Notes under the pieces: generated by a model
The model's input: only the letters and a program-made list of their open reading frames with translations
What the model was told of the DNA's origin: nothing
The model's database searches: none
Position numbers and translations under genes: made by a program
Source of the DNA: Melaminivora suipulveris
Lineage (GTDB): Bacteria > Pseudomonadota > Gammaproteobacteria > Burkholderiales > Burkholderiaceae_C
Reading direction: 5' to 3'
Length of the DNA: 64,000 bases
Assembly: GCF_003008575.1 (NCBI RefSeq)
Contig: NZ_CP027667.1
Location: 1,430,501 to 1,494,500, forward strand
Part shown: positions 7,428 to 15,775 of the stretch, one piece after another
How the letters are laid out: each line of letters opens with the position of its first letter
How positions within the stretch are numbered: the first letter of the stretch is position 1

Positions 7428-8615
7428 TCAGGTGCGCACCCGCCCGTCGCCGGTGAGCATGGACATCTCGACGAAGCGCGAGCCCTCGTGGCTGGCGCCG
7501 CTGAAGGCCACGGCGAAGCCGCCGACCGAGGCGTCCATGCCTTCCAGCGCGGCGATCAGGCCTTCGCGCGTGGGCCGCCCGCCGCCCTGCGCCGAGGCGC
7601 CCCGCAGGCCCTCGACCAGCACGCGCGCGGCGATGTAGCCCTCCAGGCTGGAGTAGTTGGGCCGCACCGCGCCGCCGCCGCGCTTGATGGCCTCGTGGAA
7701 CTCGCGCGTGATCTGGCGCGTGGGCGAGTACGGCGAGGGCACGACCTGCGAGACGACCACGCCCGCGCCGTCGGCGCCCAGCGCGTCGGCCAGCGCCTGC
7801 GTGCCGACGAAGGACACGTTGTAGAACACGCCGCCAAAGCCGGCCTTGCGCGCCGCGCGCACAAAGGCCGCGCACGAGGCATAGGTGCTGACCTGCACGA
7901 TGGCCTCGGGCCAGGCCTGACGCATCTGCGCCACCGCGCCCGCCACGTCCACCGAGTTGCGCTGCACCTTGGCCGTGATCGCCGGCTTGAGCTGGCGCGC
8001 CGCCAGCGCGCGGGTCACGCCGTCCAGCCCGGCCTGGCCGTAGGTGTCGTCCTGGTGAAAGACACCGATGCGGTTGAGGCCCAGGTGCGTGAGCTGGCGC
8101 ACCATCAGCTCGGTTTCGTCGTCGTAGGAGGCGCGCACGTGGAAGATCAGCCGGCGGAGCGGGCGGCGCAGCGCCATCGCGCCGGTGAACGGCGCGAAAT
8201 ACGGCACGCGCGCCTGGGTGAACAGCGGCAGCGCCGCCAGGCTGGTGGGCGTGCCGATGTAGCCGAACAGCGCGAACACGTCGTCGGCGATCAGGCGGCG
8301 CGTGTTCTCGGCGCAGCGCTCGGGCTCGTAGCCGTCGTCCAGGCTGCGTAGCTCGATGGCCCGCCGCGCCACGCCGCCCTGGGCGTTGACCTGGTCGAAG
8401 ACCAGCATGGCGCCGGCGCGGAACTGCACGCCCAGCTCGCCCGACGGCCCGGTCAGCGCCGCCGACTGGCCCAGCACGATGCGCTCGGCGCCCTGGGCGC
8501 GCAGCGCCGGCGCCTGGCCGGCCAGCAGCAGCGCCGCCAATCCGGCGCCAAAGCGCCGCCGCCCTAGCGCCGCGGGCCGCAGGGCCGATGCGCTGACGCG
8601 GTCTTGCTGATTCAT
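7428..8615 (-). CDS. ABC transporter periplasmic substrate-binding protein (branched-chain amino acid type)
   Basis: A 395-residue periplasmic binding protein of the Leu/Ile/Val-binding type (Peripla_BP_6). It has an N-terminal export signal with consecutive arginines (GRRRFGAGLAALLLAG) and an AXA-type cleavage region near residue 41, then the family start (IVLGQSAALTGPSGELG) and ordinary lobes. GGAGA lies 7 bases before the ATG. No permease or ATPase gene accompanies it, so it is an orphan binding protein that may feed a transporter encoded elsewhere or act in sensing. It is divergent from the molybdoenzyme gene with a 112-base gap. Confidence 0.85.
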   Translation of the reverse strand: MNQQDRVSASALRPAALGRRRFGAGLAALLLAGQAPALRAQGAERIVLGQSAALTGPSGELGVQFRAGAMLVFDQVNAQGGVARRAIELRSLDDGYEPERCAENTRRLIADDVFALFGYIGTPTSLAALPLFTQARVPYFAPFTGAMALRRPLRRLIFHVRASYDDETELMVRQLTHLGLNRIGVFHQDDTYGQAGLDGVTRALAARQLKPAITAKVQRNSVDVAGAVAQMRQAWPEAIVQVSTYASCAAFVRAARKAGFGGVFYNVSFVGTQALADALGADGAGVVVSQVVPSPYSPTRQITREFHEAIKRGGGAVRPNYSSLEGYIAARVLVEGLRGASAQGGGRPTREGLIAALEGMDASVGGFAVAFSGASHEGSRFVEMSMLTGDGRVRT

Positions 8616-8727
8616 GCTGAAATCTCCGGTTCGTGGCGTCCCGGCGCACTTTGTGCGCCGCCTGGCGTCGCACTGTAGCCAATCCGCCCGCGCGCCCCGC
8701 CCTCGCCCTCCACGCCGCCACGCCGCC

Positions 8728-10809
8728 ATGACCGATCCTGCCGCCACCGCCGCGCCGACCGCCACCGCCAGCCGCACCATGGTCGTGCGCGGCGCCTGTC
8801 CGCACGACTGCCCGGACACCTGCGCGCTGCTCACCACCGTCGAGGACGGCCGCGCCGTGCGCGTGCAGGGCAACCCGGATCACGGCGCCACCGGCGGCGT
8901 GCTGTGCGCCAAGGTCTCGCGCTACGCCGAGCGCACCAACCACGCCGAGCGCATCCTGACGCCGCTCAAGCGCGTCGGCCCCAAGGGCCTGGGGCGCTTC
9001 GAGCCCGCCTCGTGGGACGAGGCGCTGGCCGACATCGCGCAGCGCCTGGGCCAGATCGCCGCGCGCGAGCCGCAGGCCATCGTGCCCTACAGCTTCGCCG
9101 GCACCATGGGCCTGGTGCAGGGCGAGAGCATGGACCGGCGCTTCTTCCACCGCCTGGGCGCCTCGCAGCTGGCGCGCACCATCTGCGCCACCGCCGGCGC
9201 CGAAGGGCTGACCTACACGCTGGGCGGCAAGGTCGGCATGAAGACGCAGTTCTTCGCCGAATCGAAACTGATCCTGATCTGGGGCGGCAACTCGATCGCC
9301 AGCAACCTGCACTTTTGGCGTCTGGCGCAGCAGGCCAAACGAGCCGGCGCGCGCCTGGTGTGCATCGACCCGCGCAAGAGCGAGACGGCGGAAAAATGCC
9401 ACGAGCACATCCAGTTGCTGCCCGGCACCGACGCCGCGCTGGCGCTGGCGCTGATGCACGAGTTGATAACAAACGACTGGCTGGACCACGACTACCTCGC
9501 GTGCCACACGCTGGGCTGGCCGCAACTGCGCGAACGCGCCCTGCAATGGCCGCCCGAGCGCGCCGCCGCCGTCTGCGGCGTGCCGGCCGAGCAGATCCGC
9601 CGCCTGGCGCGCGACTATGGCCAGACGCAGCCCGCGGCCATTCGACTGAACTACGGCGTGCAGCGTGCGCGCGGCGGCGGCAATGCCGTGCGGGCGATTG
9701 CCAGCCTGCCGGCGCTCACGGGCGCCTGGCGCCACCGCGCGGGCGGCGTGCTGATGTCCAGCTCGGGACACTTTCCGGTGCAGCGCGCGCAGTTGCAGCG
9801 CCCGGACCTGCTGGCCGGGCGGCCCAGCCGCACCATCAACATGGTGACCATCGGCGACGACCTGCTGCGCCCGTCCTCACCCGAGTTCGGCCCGAAGATC
9901 GAGGCACTCGTCGTCTACAACAGCAACCCGGTGGCGGTGGCGCCGGATTCCGGCCGCGTGGTGCAGGGCTTTGCGCGCGAGGACCTGTTCACCGTGGTGC
10001 TGGAGCACTTCCACACCGATACCGCCGACTGGGCCGACTGGATCCTCCCGGCCACCACGCAGCTGGAGCACTGGGACGTGCACCTGGCCTACGGCCACAC
10101 CGACGTGCTGCTGAACCGCCCGGCTGTCGCGCCCCTGGGCCAGGCGCGCAGCAACGCGCAGATCTTCCGCGACCTGGCCGCGCGCATGGGCTTTGCCGAG
10201 GCCTGCTTTGCCGACGGCGACGAGCAGCTGTGCCGCCAGGCCTATGGCGACGCCGTGGATTTCGAGCAGCTGGCCGAGCGGGGCTTTGCCGCGCTGCCGG
10301 TGCCAGACGCGCCGTTTGCCGAGGGCGGCTTTCCCACGCCTTCGGGCAAGTGCGAGTTCCACAGCCCGCGCCTGGCCGCGCAGGGCCTGGAGCCGCTGCC
10401 CGACTGGCTGCCCAACCACGAGGCGCCGGGCAGCTCGGCCTTGTATCCGCTGGCCATGATCTCGCCGCCGGCGCGCAATTTCCTGAACACCACCTTCGTG
10501 AACCTGCAAAGCCTGCGCGACATCGAGGGCCGGCCGCTGCTGGAGATCCACCCGCAGGATGCCGCCGCGCGCGGCGTCCAGGATGGTGACCTGGTGCGCG
10601 TGTTCAATGGCCGCGGCAGCTACGCCTGCCATGCCGAGGTCAGCGAGCGCGCCCGCCCTGGCGTGGTGGTGGGCCTGGGGATCTGGTGGCGCAAGCTGGG
10701 CGTGGACGGCACCAACGTCAACGAACTGACCAGCCAGGCGCTGACCGACCTGGGCGCCGCGCCGACCTTCTACGACTGCCTGGTGGAGGTCGAGCGGGCT
10801 GCCGCGTAG
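8728..10809 (+). CDS. Molybdopterin-dependent oxidoreductase with an N-terminal [4Fe-4S] site
   Basis: A 693-residue enzyme of the DMSO-reductase superfamily. The N-terminus has Cys24, Cys28, Cys32 and Cys60 for a [4Fe-4S] cluster (CPHDCPDTC and GGVLCAK), followed by the molybdopterin domains (LIWGGNSIASN, CIDPRKSETA) and the C-terminal dinucleotide-binding domain (LLEIHPQDAAARGV). A Cys in ARTICATAG is a candidate metal ligand. No twin-arginine signal is present, so it is probably cytoplasmic. Substrate unknown; no electron-transfer subunit lies nearby. The ATG at 8728 is chosen because the upstream extension overlaps the divergent gene and is unlike the family. The stop TAG is the first three bases of repeat copy B. 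Confidence 0.85.
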   Translation: MTDPAATAAPTATASRTMVVRGACPHDCPDTCALLTTVEDGRAVRVQGNPDHGATGGVLCAKVSRYAERTNHAERILTPLKRVGPKGLGRFEPASWDEALADIAQRLGQIAAREPQAIVPYSFAGTMGLVQGESMDRRFFHRLGASQLARTICATAGAEGLTYTLGGKVGMKTQFFAESKLILIWGGNSIASNLHFWRLAQQAKRAGARLVCIDPRKSETAEKCHEHIQLLPGTDAALALALMHELITNDWLDHDYLACHTLGWPQLRERALQWPPERAAAVCGVPAEQIRRLARDYGQTQPAAIRLNYGVQRARGGGNAVRAIASLPALTGAWRHRAGGVLMSSSGHFPVQRAQLQRPDLLAGRPSRTINMVTIGDDLLRPSSPEFGPKIEALVVYNSNPVAVAPDSGRVVQGFAREDLFTVVLEHFHTDTADWADWILPATTQLEHWDVHLAYGHTDVLLNRPAVAPLGQARSNAQIFRDLAARMGFAEACFADGDEQLCRQAYGDAVDFEQLAERGFAALPVPDAPFAEGGFPTPSGKCEFHSPRLAAQGLEPLPDWLPNHEAPGSSALYPLAMISPPARNFLNTTFVNLQSLRDIEGRPLLEIHPQDAAARGVQDGDLVRVFNGRGSYACHAEVSERARPGVVVGLGIWWRKLGVDGTNVNELTSQALTDLGAAPTFYDCLVEVERAAA

Positions 10810-10875
10810 CTATAGAAAATATAGCTGCCCACGCTTGATCCACGCCGACTGAAGGCCCTTTCGACTGAAATTTCA
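10807..10875 (-). repeat. Dispersed repeat family 1, copy B
   Basis: On the minus strand this reads TTTCAGTCG, then GGCCTTCAGTCGGCGTGG, ATCAAGCG and GCAGCTATA. It ends in a 7-bp hairpin (AGCTATA and TATAGCT, 10808-10826). The copy fills the whole space between two convergent genes: its TAG is the stop of the molybdoenzyme and its TGA at the other end is the stop of the FAH-family gene. Confidence 0.85.
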
Positions 10876-11820
10876 GCCCAGCGGCACGATTTCCTGGTCG
10901 ATGGCGCCGAACACGCTCTGGCCGGTGCGGCCCTTCATCTCGACGCGCACGCTGTCGCCGTGGCGCAGATAGGCGGTGCTGGCCACACCGGCCTCCAGCA
11001 GCTCGCGCGCGCGGCGCTCGGCGATGCTGGCGTAGCCGCGCGCGGCGTCCTGGTTGGCCACCGGGGCGGCGGCGACGATGGAGCCGGCGCGCACGTTGCG
11101 CGTCGCCGCCAGATGTGCGATCAGCTCGCCGAAGTGCCAGCCCATCTCCGACCCGGTCTCGCACAGGCCCACGCGCCGGCCGTTCCAGCTGCACTGCAGC
11201 GTCAGGTGCACGCGTCCGCCCTGCCAGGCATCGCCCAGCTCATCGGGCGTCACGGCCACCGGACTGAAGGCGACAGCCGGGCGCGAGCGCAGCGCCGCCG
11301 CGCCGGCAGCCTGCTCGGCGACCTCCAGCCGGCGCAGCACCAGCACACTGGCCAGCATCAGCAGGCGCACGCCCTCCAGCGCCTGCTCGGGCGCGGCGCC
11401 ACACCGCACGTCGCCGGTGATGGTGGCCAGGCCGGCCTCGAAGTCGACGTCCATGTCCTCATGGGCCACTGCCGCCGCGGCGCAGGCGCCCAGCAGCTCG
11501 TCGCTGGCCGCGCGCTGCATTGGCGGCGGGGACGAAGCAGCGGGCGCCGCGCCAGGGTAGGCGCGCGCCACGGCGCACTGGTAGGCGCGCGGCAGGGGGG
11601 CCAGGCAGCGCCCTGGCTCGAACGGAAAGGCGTGCGGCGCGCGGCCGGCGTTCAGATCGCCGTAAAGGTCGGCCAGCTGCGGCGCCAGGAAGTTCCAGTC
11701 GTCCAGCACCTGCTGCAGGCGGCTGGCGATGCCGCTCGCATAATGGGCCTGGCTCAGATCGCGCGAGACCACGACGAGCTGGCCGTCGCGCGAGCCGTCC
11801 TGGTAGGTGGCAAGTTTCAT
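10873..11820 (-). CDS. Fumarylacetoacetate hydrolase (FAH) family protein
   Basis: A 315-residue cytoplasmic enzyme of the FAH superfamily, which includes metal-dependent hydrolases, isomerases and decarboxylases acting on beta-keto acids from aromatic catabolism. Family blocks are present: DMDVDFEAGLATITGDV (acidic metal-binding region), ETGSEMGWHFGELIAHLA, and the C-terminal region ERRARELLEAG. The exact substrate cannot be told from sequence and no ring-cleavage genes are adjacent. It converges on the molybdoenzyme gene and is divergent from the DUF3108 gene (122-base gap). Confidence 0.85.
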   Translation of the reverse strand: MKLATYQDGSRDGQLVVVSRDLSQAHYASGIASRLQQVLDDWNFLAPQLADLYGDLNAGRAPHAFPFEPGRCLAPLPRAYQCAVARAYPGAAPAASSPPPMQRAASDELLGACAAAAVAHEDMDVDFEAGLATITGDVRCGAAPEQALEGVRLLMLASVLVLRRLEVAEQAAGAAALRSRPAVAFSPVAVTPDELGDAWQGGRVHLTLQCSWNGRRVGLCETGSEMGWHFGELIAHLAATRNVRAGSIVAAAPVANQDAARGYASIAERRARELLEAGVASTAYLRHGDSVRVEMKGRTGQSVFGAIDQEIVPLG

Positions 11821-11942
11821 GGGTGGGCTGAAGGTGCTGCTGCCCTGGCGGGAACCGCCAGCGGCGCGCGGCGATCCAGCAAGGCAATGATGACGAGAGA
11901 ACGCAAAATTTTAGGCGGCGCGCGGGCACGGGCGCGGCACGC

Positions 11943-13187
11943 ATGAGCCCATCCATCCCGCGCCGGGCGCTCGTGCCGCTGCTGGCGCTGGTGCTGGCCG
12001 GGCATTGGCTGGCGCTGACGCAGCTGCCGCTCGCCGGCGGCGGCGGCCAGGAGCGCGACGTGGACACGCTGGCCTTCAACACCCGCATGCTGGCGCCGTC
12101 GCCCCCTCCGCCGCCCGCTGCCGCCGCCCCCCCGCCCGCCCCTGCCCCGCCGCGCCCGGTGCGGCGCCCGCGGCCGGCGCCCAAACCCGCCCCCCAGCCC
12201 GCAGCGCCGCCCGAGATGACGCCCGACCCCCCTGCCGTAGCGAGCCGCGCTGTCTCGCCCATGGACGACGAGCTGGCCCCGGCCGCCGCCGAGCCGGGTG
12301 GCGCAGATGCGGTCGCCGCAGGCCCTGCGGGCCCTGAGCTGGAGCCGCAGGGCGCGACCGCGCCGGCGCCCGCCGATCCCGCAAGCGCTCCCACCGCAAC
12401 CGCATCGGCAGTGGCCGAACCCGCCGCCCCTGCCGCCTTGGCGCCCACGCCCGAGCCGGCCGCAACCACTGCCAAGAGCACCGACGTCGAGATCCGCCCG
12501 CCCGGCGCGGGCGGCATGCCGGTGCTGAACGCCATGCCGCCGGTGCGCATCCCGGCGCCCGCGCGGCTGTCGTTCCAGGTACAGGGCCAGGCCAGGCGGC
12601 TGCAATACCACGCCAGCGCCGAGCTCGTGTGGCGCCAGGACGGCCAGCGCTACCAGGCGCGGCAAGAGGTCAAGGCCTTTCTGATCGGCTCGCGCTCGCA
12701 GTCCAGCACCGGACGCATCACGGCCCACGGCCTGCAGCCCGAGCGCTTCGGCGACAAGGCGCACAGCGAGCGCGCCGCGCATTTCGACTTCGCCAAGGGC
12801 GAGGTCACCTTCAGCGCCAACAGCCCCAGCGCCGCCATCCACGAGGGCGCGCAGGACCGCCTGAGCGTGTTCATCCAGCTCGGCGCCATGCTGGCCGCCG
12901 CGCCCGAGCGTTACCCGAGCGGCACGCAGATCGCCCTGACCACCGTGGGCGTCAAGAGCGCCGACCGCTGGGCCTTCACCGTGCAAGGCCCGCAGACGCT
13001 GGAGCTGCCCGCCGGCCCGACCCCGGCGCTGAAGCTGCAGCGCGTGCCGCCGGCCGACAAGGACTATGAGCAAAAAGCCGAACTGTGGCTGGGCACGGAG
13101 CTGGGCTACCTGCCCGTGCGCATCCGCATCACGCAGGCCAACGGCGACTTCGCTGACCTGTTGCTGAGCGAATACGGCGCGCCCTGA
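11943..13187 (+). CDS. DUF3108 domain-containing exported protein
   Basis: A 414-residue protein with an N-terminal hydrophobic segment (about residues 9-26) that acts as signal or anchor. A long Pro/Ala-rich linker (about 50-175) follows, then a DUF3108 domain (about 195-410) made mostly of beta strands (FLIGSRSQSSTGRITAHGLQPERFGDK). Such proteins are probably periplasmic; their function is unknown. The Pro-rich linker could span part of the periplasm, as in TonB-like proteins, but there is no TonB C-terminal domain. It is a stand-alone gene. Confidence 0.82.
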   Translation: MSPSIPRRALVPLLALVLAGHWLALTQLPLAGGGGQERDVDTLAFNTRMLAPSPPPPPAAAAPPPAPAPPRPVRRPRPAPKPAPQPAAPPEMTPDPPAVASRAVSPMDDELAPAAAEPGGADAVAAGPAGPELEPQGATAPAPADPASAPTATASAVAEPAAPAALAPTPEPAATTAKSTDVEIRPPGAGGMPVLNAMPPVRIPAPARLSFQVQGQARRLQYHASAELVWRQDGQRYQARQEVKAFLIGSRSQSSTGRITAHGLQPERFGDKAHSERAAHFDFAKGEVTFSANSPSAAIHEGAQDRLSVFIQLGAMLAAAPERYPSGTQIALTTVGVKSADRWAFTVQGPQTLELPAGPTPALKLQRVPPADKDYEQKAELWLGTELGYLPVRIRITQANGDFADLLLSEYGAP

Positions 13188-13280
13188 GAGCCCCGCGCCG
13201 ACGCGGGGCCAAGCTTGAAGTTGCGCATACTGCAGCCATCTGCCAGGTACGAGACAGCATCAGATATCAGGGAGAACGCC

Positions 13281-13568
13281 ATGCACATGCTCTACGACTC
13301 GGACTCTTTCGTGGTGGTCCACATGCAGCCCGACGCCCTCCTGGCCGCGCCCGCCGACGCCGGCGAAGCCGCGCCCCGCCTGGTGCGCCACGGCTTCGAG
13401 ATCGTGGACAAACGCTCGGGCAAGGAGGTCTACCTGGACGGCTCCTGGGCCGAGATGTTCCAGGAGCAGATCCTGGCCTGGCAGCGCAACGCGCCGACGC
13501 AGCAGGAAGTCGAGGAAACGCTGGACGGTTATGCCGGCCTGGCGCAGAACCCGGTGGTCATGCATTGA
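13281..13568 (+). CDS. DUF3567 (BTH_I0359) family protein
   Basis: A 95-residue conserved beta-proteobacterial protein of unknown function. The family start MHMLYDSDSFVVVHM is obvious, and the middle carries HGFEIVDKRSGKEVYLDG. The start at 13281 is set by GGGAGA 5 bases upstream; an earlier in-frame ATG adds unconserved residues. It is soluble and acidic, with no signal peptide. It converges on the hemerythrin-like gene, with repeat copy C between them. Confidence 0.88.
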   Translation: MHMLYDSDSFVVVHMQPDALLAAPADAGEAAPRLVRHGFEIVDKRSGKEVYLDGSWAEMFQEQILAWQRNAPTQQEVEETLDGYAGLAQNPVVMH

Positions 13569-13574
13569 CCGGAG

Positions 13575-13640
13575 AGTTTTTCAGTCAAATCCGCCCTCAG
13601 TCGGCGCCCATCAATCGCAAGCAGCTATGTTTTAGATAGC
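13575..13640 (+). repeat. Dispersed repeat family 1, copy C
   Basis: Reads TTTTTCAGTCAAATCCGCCC, then TCAGTCGGCG, ATCAATCG and GCAGCTATGTTTTAGATAGC. It lies between convergent genes and runs into the 3' end of the hemerythrin-like gene, whose last codons (LSKT) and TAG stop (13625-13627) are repeat sequence. Confidence 0.85.
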
Positions 13641-13975
13641 GCGCTGCCCGCGCCGCGGCGCTGCGCCATCTCCGCGCCCATGGCGCGCTCCTTCTCCTGG
13701 TCGAGCACGGCGCGCGCTGCCGGGTAGATCGTCAGGTCCTCGTGGCGCAGCGGCGCGGCGATGTCGAAGTAGCGCAGCACGTCGCGCGCGGCCTGGCGCG
13801 CGGAGTCGTCGCAGCCCTTGTCCGGCAGGTAGGCGCGCAGGCGCTCCAGCAGGTCCAGCGAGCGGCGCACGCGCTCGTGGCAGGCGTCCAGCATGGCAAA
13901 AGGTTCGTCGAACCCGGCCCCGGGGGCGCGCACGCCCGGCAGCGACACGCGCGCGGCGCTGCCGCCGCCGGTCAT
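13625..13975 (-). CDS. Hemerythrin-like protein, apparently shortened at the C-terminus
   Basis: The 116-residue product begins like a bacterial hemerythrin-domain protein (PFAMLDACHERVRRSLDLLERL) and has a second helix with DVLRYFDIAAPLRHEDLTIYP, giving candidate iron ligands His34 and the HED group. The domain needs four helices and further His/Asp ligands; here the protein ends after the third helix, inside repeat copy C, with the last residues encoded by the repeat. It is therefore probably truncated and may be non-functional for iron or oxygen binding. Its start overlaps the stop of the upstream gene (13972-14403) as ATGA. Confidence 0.65.
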   Translation of the reverse strand: MTGGGSAARVSLPGVRAPGAGFDEPFAMLDACHERVRRSLDLLERLRAYLPDKGCDDSARQAARDVLRYFDIAAPLRHEDLTIYPAARAVLDQEKERAMGAEMAQRRGAGSALSKT

Positions 13976-14403
13976 GCCTGCCCCAGCTGCACCGCCTGGC
14001 CCCGGCGGTCAAAAGCGAGATAACCGCCGACGCCGCCAGCCTTGATCGATTCGACCATGCGGTTCAGCGCGGCATCGGTCTGCGCGTCGCTGGGGCCGCT
14101 GGCGGGCGTGCCCATCAGTGCCGCGGCGAACAGCACGCGCCAGGGTTGGTCCGGCAGCTCGTATTCGCCGGATTCGCGCACCAGGGCGTCGAAGGACTGC
14201 ACCTCGCCGGGCAGCTTGTCCACGCACATCAGCGGCATCAGGGCGCCGCCTTCGCCGCGCGCGAACTCCTCGCGCTGCGCGGCGCTGGCGCCCGGCGGCA
14301 GCTCGGCGCCGGCAAATACCAGCAGCAGCCGCTGGTGTTCGCGCTGATCGCGCGCGGCGCGCAGCAGGTCGTCGAAGTGCTCGATGGTGGGTTCAGTGCT
14401 CAT
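13972..14403 (-). CDS. Conserved hypothetical protein (no ribonucleotide-reductase features)
   Basis: A 143-residue soluble acidic protein of a Comamonadaceae family. I recall related entries labelled 'ribonucleotide reductase subunit alpha', but nothing here supports that: no catalytic cysteines, no nucleotide-binding motifs and a far too short chain. Visible blocks are RLLLVFAGAELP, ALMPLMCVDKLPGEV and QPWRVLFAAAL. The start at 14403 is the conserved one. It overlaps the nitroreductase gene by 11 bases and the hemerythrin-like gene by 4, so the three are one operon. Function unknown. Confidence 0.75.
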   Translation of the reverse strand: MSTEPTIEHFDDLLRAARDQREHQRLLLVFAGAELPPGASAAQREEFARGEGGALMPLMCVDKLPGEVQSFDALVRESGEYELPDQPWRVLFAAALMGTPASGPSDAQTDAALNRMVESIKAGGVGGYLAFDRRGQAVQLGQA

Positions 14404-15049
14404 GGTTCTGCGGAAAAAAAAGTTGCGACAAGGGTAGCGCGTCGCGGCCGGGCGCCAGCACGCTGGTGTAGCGCTCAAGTGCCGGGCGCTCGCGCGGCGG
14501 CTTGCGCGACAGCACGCTGCCGATGTTGATGAAGCACAGCGCGCGCTCGCTTTGCGTTAGCGCGAACAGCTGGCGCAGCGCACGCGACTGCAGCGCCTGG
14601 CCGCTGGTCAGCGCCGAGCCGAAACCCAACGCGGTGGCCATCAAGAGCAGGTTCTGCACGGCGCAGCCGGCCGACAGGATGCGCTCGGCCGGCGGCACGG
14701 CGGCATCGCATGCAGCTTCATCGACTACCGCCAGCAGCAGCACCGGCGCGCGCTGGGCCTTGTCGCGCGCGCGTTGCTGCTCCTCGGTGCCGGCCTGGGC
14801 GTCGCGTTCCAGCAGCGCCTGCGCGAAGGCCTGGCCCAGCGCGGCGCGCGCGTCCTGCGGCACCAGGATGAAGCGCCAGGGCAACAGGCGCTCGTGGTCG
14901 GGCGCGTGGCGCGCGGCATCCAGGATGGTGCGTAGCTGCCCGGCATCGGGGCCGGGTGCGCCCAGGCGCCGCGGCAGCACGGTCTGGCGCTGCGCCAGCA
15001 GCGCGGCCAGGGCATCGCTGCAAGGCGCGGACGCTTGCCGGTCGGACAT
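14393..15049 (-). CDS. Nitroreductase family protein (YdjA-like)
   Basis: A 218-residue FMN-dependent nitroreductase-family protein, resembling the small YdjA group through APDHERLLPWRFILV (about residues 49-63) and the C-terminal FINIGSVL. Members reduce nitro or other electrophilic groups with NAD(P)H in the cytoplasm; the physiological substrate is unknown. The start at 15049 follows the carbonic anhydrase stop by 11 bases, so it is probably in one transcript with that gene and the two following small genes. Confidence 0.85.
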   Translation of the reverse strand: MSDRQASAPCSDALAALLAQRQTVLPRRLGAPGPDAGQLRTILDAARHAPDHERLLPWRFILVPQDARAALGQAFAQALLERDAQAGTEEQQRARDKAQRAPVLLLAVVDEAACDAAVPPAERILSAGCAVQNLLLMATALGFGSALTSGQALQSRALRQLFALTQSERALCFINIGSVLSRKPPRERPALERYTSVLAPGRDALPLSQLFFPQNHEH

Positions 15050-15060
15050 GGAAGGTGGGC

Positions 15061-15759
15061 TCAGCAATCGACCAGCACCTGTCCGTCGTGTTCGACGTAG
15101 GGGGGATACGGGCCGGTGCCGCTGCACTGGGCACGCGAGGCGGCAACGAAGCCGCCGTGCTCGACATCGAACACATGCACCTCGCCGTCCTCGATCACGT
15201 AGTGCCAGCCGTGCAGGCTGATGCGGCCTTGCTCGACCCGGCTGCGCACCATGGGATAGTCCATCAGGCGTTCGAGCTGCAACAGCACGGCGCGCTGCTC
15301 GGTGCGGCGCAGAGCCTCGGTGCAGGGCTGCACGGGCAGCACGGCGCCCCGGCCCAGGTCGAGCCAGCGCGCGAGGTTGCGCGCCTCCATCGGCACCTCG
15401 CCATACAGCGCCTTGATGGCACCGCAATGGCTGTGGCCACAGACGATGATGCGGCTGACCTCCAGGCTCAGCACGGCGAACTCGATGGCGGCGGCCGTGC
15501 CGTGGTGGCCGTGCGAGCCGTCGTAGGGCGGCACGAAGGCGCCGACGTTGCGCACCATGAACAGCTCGCCCGGCCCGGTGCCAGTCAGCAGGTAAGGCAC
15601 CAGGCGCGAGTCCGAGCAGCCGATGAACAGCGTCTTCGGCTGCTGCCCCTGCGCTACCAGGTCCTGGAAGCGCTGCTGGTGCAGCGGGAAATACTGGGAG
15701 TGGAAGTGCTGCAGGCGCTGCAGCAGTTCGTCGGGGACGGCGCCGGGCGGCTGGTCCAT
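15061..15759 (-). CDS. Beta-class carbonic anhydrase
   Basis: A 232-residue zinc enzyme interconverting CO2 and bicarbonate. The zinc ligands Cys48 (CSDSR), His109 and Cys112 (CGHSHCGA) and the Asp/Arg catalytic dyad of CSDSR (Asp50, Arg52) are present, with the MVRNVGAFVPPYD block typical of the CynT-like clade. Length is normal. It begins 16 bases after the prolyl isomerase gene that ends the nar cluster, so read-through from the nar transcript is possible. Bicarbonate supply to the acyl-CoA carboxylase and other carboxylases is a general role. Confidence 0.93.
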   Translation of the reverse strand: MDQPPGAVPDELLQRLQHFHSQYFPLHQQRFQDLVAQGQQPKTLFIGCSDSRLVPYLLTGTGPGELFMVRNVGAFVPPYDGSHGHHGTAAAIEFAVLSLEVSRIIVCGHSHCGAIKALYGEVPMEARNLARWLDLGRGAVLPVQPCTEALRRTEQRAVLLQLERLMDYPMVRSRVEQGRISLHGWHYVIEDGEVHVFDVEHGGFVAASRAQCSGTGPYPPYVEHDGQVLVDC

Positions 15760-15775
15760 GGCTGCGATGCCTGAC

